Shown in pieces: positions 16,153 to 25,430 of a stretch of 64,000 bases of DNA. The stretch comes from Laceyella tengchongensis (GTDB taxonomy: Bacteria; Bacillota; Bacilli; Thermoactinomycetales; Thermoactinomycetaceae). Positions within the stretch are counted from its first letter, which is position 1, and each line of letters begins with the position of its first letter. The stretch covers positions 1-64,000 of the forward strand of contig NZ_FXTU01000003.1 in NCBI RefSeq assembly GCF_900182735.1. The letters run 5' to 3'. Position numbers and translations under genes: made by a program. The notes under the pieces are model-generated. The model was not told the origin of the DNA. It did no database searches and worked only from the letters and a program-made list of their open reading frames with translations.

Positions 16153-17910
16153 ATGAAGATGGCCCGAGTGGGTGTTTTGTTGGATCGGAAAGCGGCTCTT
16201 AGAAGATGGGACAATGGACTAAATGTGTTTCAAGTCTATCTTGGCGAAATATTGTCCCATGCTGGCATTCCGTTTGAATGGATTGATGATGTCGAGCAGT
16301 TGACAGAAAGGGCATTTGATGTGTTGTTGGTGGCGCTAGACCGAAAAGAGGAGCGGGCGGTAACGCTGATTTGGCGCTTTGCGGAGCGAGGGGGGATCGT
16401 GATCGCCTATGGGGGGCTGTCCTCTTTGGCGGGTCGACTCGGGTTTGCCGACAGAGGCCCCGTAGGCAAAGGGTATGCGTGGTTGCCTATGCACGTTGGC
16501 GTATCGCATCCGCTCAGGTACTTGCGGGCCACTCCTTGGATCGCGATGTCGGAAGATGGGCCGCCTTATAGCGCAATTGGCCAGATTCACTCTGAGCATC
16601 CGCAGGGGGCCAGCCTCGGTTCGGCTTTGCTTCAATTCCATGTGGGAAAAGGGATCATCGATCGCTGGGCGGTTGATATAGCAGAAACCGTCGTCGGTTT
16701 GCAGCAAGGTGCCGAGCCGGTGATAGAAGATGGGATTCCGGCGTTGGATGGCACTGCCTCCATTGATGATGGCATGTTGAAAGCGGACGATGGCATGGCG
16801 ATGGATTGGGAATTGGATCGCTTGACAACGGAGACCGCTACCCCTTATTTTGCGCATCCTTATGCTGATTGGTGGCGAGAAGTGATGATCGGCCATCTGC
16901 TAAACAGGGTGGTCGACAGGGGGTTGACGTTGCCTTTTGTTGGCTATTGGCCCGCAGGCATAGAGCAAGTGGCTATGATTTCTCTCGACAGCGATTTGAA
17001 TGTGAATGAATCGGCCGAAACGACGCTGGCGGTGTTGCGGGAACACGGTGTCAAAGCCACTTGGTGCATGATGGAACCGGGATATGATCCTCGCATTTAT
17101 CCACGGGTACTGGCCGAGGGGCATGAGTTGGCTTTCCATTACAATGCAGTGGAGCATGACCAGGGAAAGTGGGGGGAAGCCGAATTCCAGCGCCAACTGC
17201 AGTGGCTAAAAAAGGCGACAGACTTAACAGAAATCCATTCCAACAAAAATCACTACACTCGATTTGAAGGCTGGGGTGAATTGTTTCGCTGGTGTGAAAC
17301 CCACGGCATAGCGTCAGACCAAACGAGAGGGCCGAGCAAAAAAGGAAATGTCGGCTTTTTGTTTGGCACATGCCACCCTTACTTTCCGATCTCATGGGCG
17401 GATGAGAAAAACCGCCTATATGATGTGTTGGAAGTCGGGTTTTTGACTCAGGACTTGAATCATCCCCGGTTAGCAGACATGAGTGTGACTGTCCCGTTTC
17501 TTGAACGGGTTCGCCAGGTGCGAGGGGTGGCCCATTTTCTGTTTCACCAGGTTCACATCCACAATCAACCCTCGGTACGTAAGGCGTTGCGAAATGTCGT
17601 GAATGAAGCCAAACGTCGGGGATTCGTCTTCTGGACCGGCAAACAGATCAGTGAATGGGAGCGGGCTCGCCGCACTGTGCGCGTCGTAGGGATCAAAGAG
17701 GATGGAACAGTACAGCTGACAAGTGGCAAAGACGTAGCCGATCTGGTCGTGTGGGTGCCGGTTCCACAGGGCCAGCGCCAACTGTCGGCAGAAACGATGG
17801 CACGGCCGTTTGGGGTTCCCTGCATCAAAAAGGTGGTGTCAGTGAACAAAACCGAGGATGATCGCGGGGGTAAGCAAAGAAAATGGGCGGGAGGGATTCG
17901 GCATGGATGA
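16153..17910 (+). CDS. NodB-like polysaccharide-deacetylase-fold protein with GATase-like N-terminus
   Basis: 585 residues. Residues ~1-180 look like a glutamine-amidotransferase-like alpha/beta domain (RVGVLLDRKAALRRW ... GGIVIAYGG). Residues ~265-540 resemble a NodB fold: MISLDSDLN supplies Asp279/Asp281, and GHELAFHYNAVEHD supplies His329 and His335. The histidines are spaced H-x5-H instead of the usual H-S/T-x2-H, so metal binding may differ and activity is uncertain. I start at ATG 16153 (AAAAGGTGGA 7 nt upstream); the in-frame ATG 16102 overlaps the previous stop but has a weak ribosome binding site. There is no signal peptide, so it acts inside the cell. Confidence 0.7.
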   Translation: MKMARVGVLLDRKAALRRWDNGLNVFQVYLGEILSHAGIPFEWIDDVEQLTERAFDVLLVALDRKEERAVTLIWRFAERGGIVIAYGGLSSLAGRLGFADRGPVGKGYAWLPMHVGVSHPLRYLRATPWIAMSEDGPPYSAIGQIHSEHPQGASLGSALLQFHVGKGIIDRWAVDIAETVVGLQQGAEPVIEDGIPALDGTASIDDGMLKADDGMAMDWELDRLTTETATPYFAHPYADWWREVMIGHLLNRVVDRGLTLPFVGYWPAGIEQVAMISLDSDLNVNESAETTLAVLREHGVKATWCMMEPGYDPRIYPRVLAEGHELAFHYNAVEHDQGKWGEAEFQRQLQWLKKATDLTEIHSNKNHYTRFEGWGELFRWCETHGIASDQTRGPSKKGNVGFLFGTCHPYFPISWADEKNRLYDVLEVGFLTQDLNHPRLADMSVTVPFLERVRQVRGVAHFLFHQVHIHNQPSVRKALRNVVNEAKRRGFVFWTGKQISEWERARRTVRVVGIKEDGTVQLTSGKDVADLVVWVPVPQGQRQLSAETMARPFGVPCIKKVVSVNKTEDDRGGKQRKWAGGIRHG

Positions 17911-19141
17911 ACGCCGGTTGGCGATTCACGGTGGACCGAAAGTGAAAACAACGCCGTTTGGCACGGGGAAACGCTTTGGCGAGGAAGAGGCCAGAGAGTT
18001 GTTGGAAGCGCTGGAGCAGAATACGCTTTTTTACCATCATGGAAAAAAAGTGAAACAATTTTTGCAGGATTTCAACGAGCTGTATGGTGTGGATTACAGT
18101 GTAGCCGTTTCTTCCGGCACGGCCGCCATTCATGTCGCTTTGGGGGCGGCAGGGGTGACGGTGGGCGATGAGGTGATCACCAGTCCGATCACCGACCAAG
18201 GCACCTTGATCGGCATCCTTTATCAAAATGCGATTCCCGTTTTTGCCGACTTACATCCCCATACTTACAACATGGATCCTGCGTCGATCGAGTCCCGCAT
18301 CACCCCGCGAACCAAGGCCATCCTGGTCGTGCATCTGGCGGGGAATCCCAGCGACATGGATGCGATCATGGCCATCGCCCGCAAGCATGATCTGAAGGTG
18401 ATTGAAGACTGTGCCCAAAGCTACCTGTGCCGGTACAAAGGGCGATTGGTCGGTACGATTGGCGACTATGGCTGTTTCAGTACCAACGATTTTAAGCACA
18501 TTTCCACAGGGGATGGCGGAATCGTGACGGTCAATTCGGGGGATGAAGAGGAGTATCGCTTGGTTCATGCTTTCGCCGACAAAAATTATCAACGGTTGCA
18601 GGGGCAAGTGCGACGGGACCTGTCATATTTGGCTCCCAACTATCGGATGACCGAGCTACAAGGCGCGGTCGGCGTAGCCCAATTGAAAAAGCTACGGCGG
18701 ATTTGTGAAACAAGGCGACGTTACGGGGATCGCATTACTGAGGGCATCAGCGGACTCCGGGGCATTCAGCCGCATCAGGTGTATGAAGGGGGCACATGCT
18801 CTTATTGGTTTTACATGTTTCGCCTTGATCTGGATGCGCTCACTTGTAGTCGTGCGGAATTTTCCGAAGCATTGGCGGCTGAGGGCATTCCCAACCAGCC
18901 GGGATATATACCGGAAGTCGTATATTTGCAACCGCTCTTTCAAAAGCGACAAGCGTATCTGAACAGCCATTTCCCATTTGACTTGTCTGATGTTACTTAT
19001 CCGCGAGGATTGTGTCCGACAGCGGAACAAATATTGCAGACAGCGGTGCGGATCAGGGTGAGCGAGTTTTTCGATGAGCAGGATATTGAGGACATCATCC
19101 AAGGCATTCGCAAAGTGACCGCGCATTACCAAAAACCATGA
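17903..19141 (+). CDS. DegT/DnrJ/EryC1/StrS-family aminotransferase
   Basis: 412 residues of a PLP-dependent sugar aminotransferase. Motifs are VAVSSGTAAIHVAL, VIEDCAQS (Asp/Gln contact PLP) and STNDFKHISTGDGG with the Schiff-base lysine at about residue 198, followed by the RxxRxDLSYLAPNYRMTELQGAVG region. Members usually act on keto-sugars bound to nucleotides or on inosose-like compounds; acting here in a catabolic operon next to three dehydrogenases suggests a keto-sugar partner. The start ATG 17903 follows GGGAGGGA and overlaps the previous gene by 8 nt. Confidence 0.87.
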   Translation: MDERRLAIHGGPKVKTTPFGTGKRFGEEEARELLEALEQNTLFYHHGKKVKQFLQDFNELYGVDYSVAVSSGTAAIHVALGAAGVTVGDEVITSPITDQGTLIGILYQNAIPVFADLHPHTYNMDPASIESRITPRTKAILVVHLAGNPSDMDAIMAIARKHDLKVIEDCAQSYLCRYKGRLVGTIGDYGCFSTNDFKHISTGDGGIVTVNSGDEEEYRLVHAFADKNYQRLQGQVRRDLSYLAPNYRMTELQGAVGVAQLKKLRRICETRRRYGDRITEGISGLRGIQPHQVYEGGTCSYWFYMFRLDLDALTCSRAEFSEALAAEGIPNQPGYIPEVVYLQPLFQKRQAYLNSHFPFDLSDVTYPRGLCPTAEQILQTAVRIRVSEFFDEQDIEDIIQGIRKVTAHYQKP

Positions 19142-19163
19142 TGAGAGAAAGGGGGTGACGTGC

Positions 19164-20024
19164 ATGCTCAAACGGTTGGGTGTGGTGACCGACGAAGTGT
19201 CGAGTGACTTGACTGAAGCGTTGGATTGGGCCGCGGACCAGGGGTTGTCGCATGTGGAAATCCGCATGGTGGACGGAAAAAATGTCGTACATTTGACGGA
19301 TCAGGAGATCGCGTGGGTGCACGAAGAGGTGGTGAAGCGTGGCTTGTTTGTGTCGGCGATCGCTTCCCCGTTGTTCAAATGCGCTCTTGATCCGTCGCGC
19401 CCGGTGGCTTCTGGGGACAGGTTCGGGCAGCCTGAAGAGGATGTTGCTACACACTTCGCTATGTTGCACCGCACGATCCAGATAGCCAACATGTTGCAAA
19501 CGAGAAAAATCCGCCTGTTTTCGTTCTGGCGGGAACAGGAACCACGGCGGTATCAAGCGGAGATTGTTGGTCATTTGCGACAGGCAGCCGCAATAGCGGA
19601 ACAAGAACGGATGTTGCTTTTGCTGGAAAACGAACCGTCTTGTAATGGCGGTTATGCCGAAGAAGTGGCCTGTCTTGCAGAAGCGGTCGATTCTCCTGCC
19701 CTCCGGGTGCTGTGGGATCCTGGAAATGAAGAGTACGGGGGCCGTCCCGCTTTTCCGGAAGGGTACAGATGGGTAAAGGATTGGCTTGGCCATGTGCATT
19801 TGAAAGACGCGTTGGTCGACGACCACGGTGAACCACAATGCGTGCCGATTGGCCGTGGCCGAGTGCGCATGCTAGAACAGTTGCAAGCGTTAGAAGCCGA
19901 TGGGTACAAAGGATACTACACCATTGAGACGCACTACATTCCGCCGGGCGGAACCGCGAAGGATGGCACGCAACAGTCGTTAAGAGGGTTGCAAAAGCTC
20001 CTGAAGGAGGCGGAGTGGTTGTGA
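19164..20024 (+). CDS. sugar phosphate isomerase/epimerase (xylose-isomerase-like TIM barrel)
   Basis: 286 residues of the AP endonuclease 2/xylose isomerase-like family. Metal-site motifs are LLLENEPS (Glu), LWDPGNE (Asp), HVHLKD (His x2) and YYTIETHY (Glu). Start ATG 19164 lies 8 nt after AAAGGGGG; GTG 19155 overlaps that ribosome binding site and is rejected. The gene sits between the aminotransferase and the third Gfo/Idh enzyme, with a GTGA overlap into the latter. Gfo/Idh plus this barrel is a pair often used for keto-sugar conversion or keto-glycoside cleavage. Confidence 0.85.
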   Translation: MLKRLGVVTDEVSSDLTEALDWAADQGLSHVEIRMVDGKNVVHLTDQEIAWVHEEVVKRGLFVSAIASPLFKCALDPSRPVASGDRFGQPEEDVATHFAMLHRTIQIANMLQTRKIRLFSFWREQEPRRYQAEIVGHLRQAAAIAEQERMLLLLENEPSCNGGYAEEVACLAEAVDSPALRVLWDPGNEEYGGRPAFPEGYRWVKDWLGHVHLKDALVDDHGEPQCVPIGRGRVRMLEQLQALEADGYKGYYTIETHYIPPGGTAKDGTQQSLRGLQKLLKEAEWL

Positions 20025-21052
20025 AAACCTGGGGGTTTGCCTTGATCGGTTGCGGGGCGATCGCCGAGTTCCACCTGCAAGCGATCCGCAAGATCAAAGG
20101 GGCCCGGCTGGTAGCGGTCGCCAGCCGGGATGAGCGGAAAGTACGTGCCGTCGGTGAGCGTGAAGGGTGCAAATGGACAACGGATTACCGCACGTTGTTG
20201 CGCGATAAGGAAGTGGACATTGTTTGCGTGACGACCAGCAGCGGTAGCCACGGCGCAATCGGCTTGGAGGCGCTACAGGCGGGAAAACACGTGGTGGTAG
20301 AAAAACCGCTTGCGATGAGCGCGGCGGAGGCGGATCGCCTGATCCAAGCGGCAGAAGCAAACGGTCTTTATTTGACGGTCGTGTCACAACGTCGCTTTGA
20401 ACCGCAACACCAACTGGTCAAACGCGTCCTGGACAGCGGGGGGATCGGCAAATTGCTGATGGTGGAAGTGGCCTGCCCATTTTATCGCCCACAAGCGTAT
20501 TACGACAGTGCAAAGTGGCGGGGGACGTTGGCCGAAGACGGAGGGGCGCTGATGAACCAGGGCATTCATTCCATCGATTTGACGTTATGGTTGGCAGGCC
20601 CAGTTAAGTCAGTTTTCGGCAAAACGGCCACCCAGACGCACCGTATGGAGGCAGAGGATATGGGCTTGGCTGTGCTCACGTTTGCCAATGGAGCATTTGG
20701 CACACTCCTCTCTTCCACCAGTATTCGGCCGGGCTTTGCTCCCACTCTCTCTTTTTATGGGGAAAGCGGCACCATCAAATTGGAAGGGATGGCGATCACG
20801 CATTGGAGCGTTCCCGACATGCCACTGCCGCAACTTGACGGGGTGCGTGGCGACGGAGCCGGTGTCACTAATCCGCGTGACATCCCATCAGAGTATCATC
20901 AATTGCAACTAACCGACTTTGTGAACGCATTAGCTGAGGGAAGGTCTCCCGCTGTTGCTGCCCGTGAAGGAAGAGATGCAGTGCGGTTGATTGAGGCGAT
21001 TTACCAGTCTAATGCATCGGGTAAGGAAATACACTTAGGGGATGCAACATGA
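20021..21052 (+). CDS. Gfo/Idh/MocA-family oxidoreductase
   Basis: 343 residues with a standard Rossmann motif (FALIGCGAIAEFH), VVVEKPLAMS near residue 93 and the catalytic-type GALMNQGIHSIDLTLWLAG (Lys/Asp/His region with H at GIH). Of the three in the locus this is the most canonical dehydrogenase. GTG 20021 overlaps the previous stop (GTGA) with AAGGAGG 10 nt upstream; GTG 20015 is an alternative two codons longer. It overlaps the following ceramidase-like gene by 4 nt (ATGA). Confidence 0.9.
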   Translation: MKTWGFALIGCGAIAEFHLQAIRKIKGARLVAVASRDERKVRAVGEREGCKWTTDYRTLLRDKEVDIVCVTTSSGSHGAIGLEALQAGKHVVVEKPLAMSAAEADRLIQAAEANGLYLTVVSQRRFEPQHQLVKRVLDSGGIGKLLMVEVACPFYRPQAYYDSAKWRGTLAEDGGALMNQGIHSIDLTLWLAGPVKSVFGKTATQTHRMEAEDMGLAVLTFANGAFGTLLSSTSIRPGFAPTLSFYGESGTIKLEGMAITHWSVPDMPLPQLDGVRGDGAGVTNPRDIPSEYHQLQLTDFVNALAEGRSPAVAAREGRDAVRLIEAIYQSNASGKEIHLGDAT

Positions 21053-22287
21053 CACCGACATTGGCATTGGGAACGGCCAAGGTTGATATCACCCCGACTT
21101 GGCCGGTGCCATTGGCGGGATTTGAAGGGCGGGTAGGGAAATATCGCGGTGTATCTTTGCCATTGCACGCCCGAATGTTGTTTTTTGTACAGCGGAGCGA
21201 CGCCGGGAAAACACAGTCGGCGTTGCTTGTGTCGGCTGATCTGATTTGGTGGGGGCCAGAGTTGGTTGAGAGCTTGCGTCGCCGCTTGGCGAAGAGGTGG
21301 GGGATCGAGGCGCCGTTTTTCATCCTGCATGCTACACACACCCATTCGGGGCCACAGACAACCCACCGTTTTTCTCCCGCATTGGGAGAAGCCGATCCAG
21401 AGTATCTAACATGGTTGGAAGAGAGACTGCTTCAGGGGATTGCATTGGCTACTGCCAATGTGGAGCCGGTGGTAGCAGAGCGGGGAAAGGGCGCCTGCCA
21501 TTTCAGCATCCACCGCCGCAAACCGGTTGCCGGAAAGATTGAGATGGCACCCCATCCCGACGGGCCCGTTGATCCGGAAGTGCATGTGGTGCGTTTCCGC
21601 ACGAAAGCGAACCAAACCAAAGCGTTGCTCGTCCATTTCACTTGCCACCCCACGACCACGGATGAGCCACTCGTTTCATCCGAGTATCCCGGCGCGGCTA
21701 TGGCGCTGCTTGAAAGTAGTTTGGATTCGGGGGCAGTGGCCGCATTTTTGCAGGGATGTTGCGGTGATGTCCGGCCTGCGTTGGTCAAAGAGGGGCGGTT
21801 TTATAGAGGCGGTGAGCGGGATGTTCGCCAGCTGGGGAAGCTCCTCGCGGAGGAGGTGACCTGGGTCTTAAACCAACCGATGGAAACATTGGCTCCATGT
21901 TGTTTGATCGGGAGAATGACGCATGTCCCGTTGCCTTTTCAATCATTGCTGGACCGTAATGAGTTAGCGCGGGATGAGCCTCGACATCATTTGCCTCCCA
22001 TCCCGTTGGAGATGTCTTGGTTGAAGCTGTGCGAGGGGTTTTCGTTGCTGACGATGAATGCGGAGATGGTGGTGGAATACGGATTGTTCATCAAACAACG
22101 ATTTGCCGGGTCTGTGTTGCCAGTGCCTTATAGCAACGGCATGATCGGATATGTGCCCACGCAACGTCAGGTGGCTGAAGGCGGTTATGAGGCGCGGGAA
22201 TCGATCGTTTATTTCTGTCTGCCCGCCCCGTTCGAAGCCACCGTCGAAACGGCCATCCATGAAGCGATCAACCGGCTGATCGATTAG
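21049..22287 (+). CDS. neutral/alkaline ceramidase-like hydrolase
   Basis: 412 residues with the N-terminal fold of neutral/alkaline non-lysosomal ceramidases: GTAKVDITPTWPVPLAGF, then HATHTHSGP (zinc histidines, about residues 95-103), FTCHPTTT, the SSEYPG stretch and FLQGCCGDVRP. No signal peptide is visible, so it is cytosolic and unlikely to meet ceramide. Such short, signal-less members are common beside Gfo/Idh dehydrogenases and probably hydrolyse an amide on a sugar or inositol derivative. In this operon an N-acyl amino sugar is a plausible substrate (inference). Confidence 0.78.
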   Translation: MTPTLALGTAKVDITPTWPVPLAGFEGRVGKYRGVSLPLHARMLFFVQRSDAGKTQSALLVSADLIWWGPELVESLRRRLAKRWGIEAPFFILHATHTHSGPQTTHRFSPALGEADPEYLTWLEERLLQGIALATANVEPVVAERGKGACHFSIHRRKPVAGKIEMAPHPDGPVDPEVHVVRFRTKANQTKALLVHFTCHPTTTDEPLVSSEYPGAAMALLESSLDSGAVAAFLQGCCGDVRPALVKEGRFYRGGERDVRQLGKLLAEEVTWVLNQPMETLAPCCLIGRMTHVPLPFQSLLDRNELARDEPRHHLPPIPLEMSWLKLCEGFSLLTMNAEMVVEYGLFIKQRFAGSVLPVPYSNGMIGYVPTQRQVAEGGYEARESIVYFCLPAPFEATVETAIHEAINRLID

Positions 22288-22341
22288 TGATCACTTCTTC
22301 CAGATGGTGCGGCGATTGTCGTGAAACGGGGGAGAATCATC

Positions 22342-23310
22342 ATGAAATATCTGGTGGGAATGGATGTGGGTGGCACCAACATCGTATGCGGGCTGTTGGA
22401 TGGTGAAGGACGTCTGCTCGAAAAAATCAAGCGGCCAACCGAAGCCCATCTCGGCAGTGAACATGTGCTGGAGGCGATCGCCCAGACGGTGAAGACACTG
22501 ATTTCATCTCGGCAAGCGGATACCCGTCAAGTGCTGGCCGTGGGGGTGGGCAGTCCCGGCCTAGTTGATCCGGAACAGGGGATTACCCTGTTTGCTGGAA
22601 ACCTCGGTTGGCACCGTGTGGAAGTGGCAAAACAGTTGAGCGGAAAACTGAATCTTCCGGTTTTTGTTGACAATGATGTGCGGATGTATGTGTTTGGCGA
22701 AGCGATCACAGGTGCCGGAAAGGGATATGACCATGTGCTGGGAATCACGCTTGGCACAGGGGTAGGTGCGGCAGTGGTCGTCCGTGGCCAGGTCTATTAT
22801 GGCGGCGGTTTTATGGCTGGCGAACTCGGACACATGAGGATGGAGGGGGAACAGACTACTTGTGCTTGTGGCATGCGGGGGTGTTTGGAGACGGTCGCTT
22901 CGGCCACGGGCATTGTCAGACAGGTTCGCGAGGCTGTCGCCCAGGGGAAACAGAGCGTTTTAGGGACTTGGTTTCCCACTGCAAATCTGTCGGGATTAAC
23001 GGCGGCCGATGTCTCCAAAGCGTATGACTCCGGTGACCGGGTGGCGCGGGAAGTGCTGGATCACACCGGCAGGGTGTTGGGCCGGGCTTTAGCTTACGCC
23101 GTGACGCTGTTCAGTCCGGACGCAGTCGTGATCGGCGGGGGAGTGGCCGAAGCGGGGGAGCGGTTGCTTGCGCCGATGCGGGAAGAGTTGCAACGATCCG
23201 TTTATCAAGGGTACTGGTCGCGCCTTGCGATACGCACGGCCCATTGGCCGGATGATGCGGGGGTGATCGGTAGCGCGCTTTACGCCAAGCAGAAAGTGGA
23301 GGAGGCGTGA
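22342..23310 (+). CDS. ROK-family sugar kinase
   Basis: 322 residues. The phosphate-binding DVGGTN, the catalytic Asp in VDNDVRMYVFGE, LGTGVGAAVV, GELGHM and the structural zinc motif CACGMRGCLE (about residues 175-184) are all present, so this is a kinase rather than a ROK repressor (no helix-turn-helix). Its place before AgaS/aldolase/NagA genes suggests it phosphorylates imported GalNAc or GlcNAc at C6; glucokinase is the alternative. Start ATG 22342 follows GGGGGAG; 54 bp separate it from the previous gene. Confidence 0.88.
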   Translation: MKYLVGMDVGGTNIVCGLLDGEGRLLEKIKRPTEAHLGSEHVLEAIAQTVKTLISSRQADTRQVLAVGVGSPGLVDPEQGITLFAGNLGWHRVEVAKQLSGKLNLPVFVDNDVRMYVFGEAITGAGKGYDHVLGITLGTGVGAAVVVRGQVYYGGGFMAGELGHMRMEGEQTTCACGMRGCLETVASATGIVRQVREAVAQGKQSVLGTWFPTANLSGLTAADVSKAYDSGDRVAREVLDHTGRVLGRALAYAVTLFSPDAVVIGGGVAEAGERLLAPMREELQRSVYQGYWSRLAIRTAHWPDDAGVIGSALYAKQKVEEA

Positions 23311-23346
23311 TGGATCATCACTTGCAAAAAAAAGAGGGGGAGACGG

Positions 23347-24396
23347 ATGGTGCAAACACACACCTACCAAGAAATCAAACAGCAGCCGGAGACTTGGCGG
23401 CAGACGATCAAATTAGTGCTTTCCAAAGCGGCGGAGTTGAAACAACTCTTTAACAACATCAATCCGGATGAAGTGTTGTTCACCGGTTGCGGAACGTCTT
23501 ATTACATTGCGATGACCGCCGCGTCGACGTTTCAGGAAAAAACGGGGATTTCTGCCAAGGCGGTGCCCGCTTCGGAAGTTTTCCTCAATCCAGGTGCCGT
23601 TTTTGGCAAGAACAAGCGGACGGTGTTGATCGGTTCCTCCCGTTCGGGAAACACCACGGAGGTAGTCCGAGCAGTTGCCTATGCCCAGCAAAACAAGCTG
23701 GCACATTGCATCGCTATTACCACCCAACCAGATAGTGAGTTAGCCCGCATAGCAGATGATGTGATCAGCTTGCCCCACTCCCAGGAGAAAAGTGTCGTCA
23801 TGACTGGCTCATTTACGAATCTGTTGCTTGTTTCACAGTTGCTTGCTGGCATCCTGTCTGCGGACGAAGGGTTTTTGGCGGAATTGTCACGCCTGCCCGA
23901 CATCGGCGCATCGGTCATTGCCCGTGTCGAACCAACCGCAGAATCAGTGGCGGCGGATGAAGCGTTTGGTCATTTTATTTATCTAGGTCTTGGCGCATAT
24001 CTTGGGTTGGCCTATGAAGGGATGTTGAAGTTAAAGGAGATGACGCAACTGTACGCTGAAGCGTTTAACCCGCTTGAATTCCGCCACGGCCCGATTTCGG
24101 TACTGGACGGGCAATGTCGCGTTCTCCTGTTGAGCAATGGGGCAATCCGTTCTTATGAGCGGGCTTTGGTGGAGGATGTGCGGAAGTTTGGAGCCGACGC
24201 GGTGGTGTTGGGCGATGGATTGGATGATTTCCATTGCGACGTGAAAATCGCGTTGGACAGCGGTTTGGGTGATCTCAGCCGGAGTCTGTTGTATTTGCCA
24301 TTTTTGCAACTGTTTGCTTACCACCGAACGTTGAAGATGGGCTTAAATCCTGACTCACCGCGTAATCTGGAGCAAGTGGTTGTGCTGGATGAGTAG
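23347..24396 (+). CDS. agaS: SIS-domain aminosugar-phosphate deaminase/isomerase, AgaS-like
   Basis: 349 residues with two SIS domains (~30-165 and ~200-340). Motifs include FTGCGTSYYIAM, IGSSRSGNTTEVV (Ser/Thr phosphate loop), the second-domain LGLAYEGMLKLKEMTQLYAEAFNPLEFRHGPIS and the C-terminal LNPDSPRNLEQVVVLDE. These fit AgaS/GlmS-isomerase-type proteins without the glutaminase domain. In the E. coli aga system AgaS converts galactosamine-6-P to tagatose-6-P and ammonia; the next gene is a GatY/KbaY-type aldolase, which supports that role. The start ATG follows AAGAGGGGGAG. Confidence 0.82.
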   Translation: MVQTHTYQEIKQQPETWRQTIKLVLSKAAELKQLFNNINPDEVLFTGCGTSYYIAMTAASTFQEKTGISAKAVPASEVFLNPGAVFGKNKRTVLIGSSRSGNTTEVVRAVAYAQQNKLAHCIAITTQPDSELARIADDVISLPHSQEKSVVMTGSFTNLLLVSQLLAGILSADEGFLAELSRLPDIGASVIARVEPTAESVAADEAFGHFIYLGLGAYLGLAYEGMLKLKEMTQLYAEAFNPLEFRHGPISVLDGQCRVLLLSNGAIRSYERALVEDVRKFGADAVVLGDGLDDFHCDVKIALDSGLGDLSRSLLYLPFLQLFAYHRTLKMGLNPDSPRNLEQVVVLDE

Positions 24397-24523
24397 GGCG
24401 TGTCTGGTGTATAGGCCAGCAGCTTCAAAACCGTGTTCTTATTCGCTTGGCAGGGGTGCGAAGACAATCACTTTTCCAGTCAGTTGAGGCAATGGGCGGA
24501 ATAGATGAGGAGGGGATGCCGCC

Positions 24524-25396
24524 ATGCCATTGGTAACTTCAAAAGCCATGCTGGAAGACGCATATCGCCATCATTACGCTGTCGTGGGGTTTGCCATCCA
24601 TAATCTGGAGGTTATGAAGGCTGTAACCGAAGCGGCGGAAGAGCTGGAGACCCCTGTCATTTTCCAGACAACCCCACGGACGATTCACTATGTTGGGCTG
24701 GATTACATGGTGTCGATGGCAAAGGTGGCCGCACAGTCCGCCAAGGTGCCGATTGCGTTGCACTTGGATCACGGAGACAGCATGGAGACGGTAGTCCGAT
24801 GTTTGCGCGCTGGATACACGTCATTGATGATTGATGGCTCTCATCTTCCGTTCGAAGAGAATGTGGCGCTAGTCAAACGGGTGGTGGAGATCGCCCATGC
24901 CGTTGGCGTGCCCGTGGAAGCGGAGTTGGGTACCATCGGCGGGGCCGAGGAGGAAGGTTCTATCGATGAGGCAGAAGCCGCTTATACGGACCCCGCTTTG
25001 GCGGAAGAGTTTGTTGCCCGAACCGGAATTGATTTTTTGGCTCCGGCGTTCGGCACGGCGCATGGCGTTTACAAAGGTGAGCCTCAACTGGATTTCGCCA
25101 GGTTGCAAGCGATCTCTCGACGCGTCGCCATCCCGCTGGTTATGCATGGAGCGTCAGGTGTGCCGGATGAAGGGGTACGTCGGTCGGTGCAATGTGGTGT
25201 CAGCAAGGTGAATATTTCCACTGAGCTGAAATTGCCGTTTGCCGAAGCATTGCGAGACTACTTGCTTGCACATCCGAATGAGGCCGACCCCCGCCGCTAT
25301 TTCCTTACAGCGCGGGAAGCGGTCAAACAAGCGGCCAAGCGGAAAATCCTGCTGGCGCAACAAAGCAAAGGGGAAGCCAGCGATTCGTCGACGTAA
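24524..25396 (+). CDS. class II tagatose/fructose-bisphosphate aldolase, GatY/KbaY type
   Basis: 290 residues. Zinc and substrate motifs: LHLDHGDS (His), EAELGTIGGAEEEGSID, FGTAHGVYKGEPQLDF (His), PLVMHGASG (His) and VNISTELK. The length and the GGxEDx-like loop fit GatY/KbaY aldolases that cut tagatose-1,6-bisphosphate to DHAP and glyceraldehyde-3-P; fructose-bisphosphate aldolase cannot be excluded by eye. Start ATG 24524 follows GAGGAGGGG. The 127-bp gap before it is the largest within the transporter operon except none at the ends, and includes a half of the near-inverted repeat described in the findings. Confidence 0.87.
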   Translation: MPLVTSKAMLEDAYRHHYAVVGFAIHNLEVMKAVTEAAEELETPVIFQTTPRTIHYVGLDYMVSMAKVAAQSAKVPIALHLDHGDSMETVVRCLRAGYTSLMIDGSHLPFEENVALVKRVVEIAHAVGVPVEAELGTIGGAEEEGSIDEAEAAYTDPALAEEFVARTGIDFLAPAFGTAHGVYKGEPQLDFARLQAISRRVAIPLVMHGASGVPDEGVRRSVQCGVSKVNISTELKLPFAEALRDYLLAHPNEADPRRYFLTAREAVKQAAKRKILLAQQSKGEASDSST

Positions 25397-25430
25397 GCAC
25401 CGCGTCCAATTTCAGGAAGGGGGGATGGGC

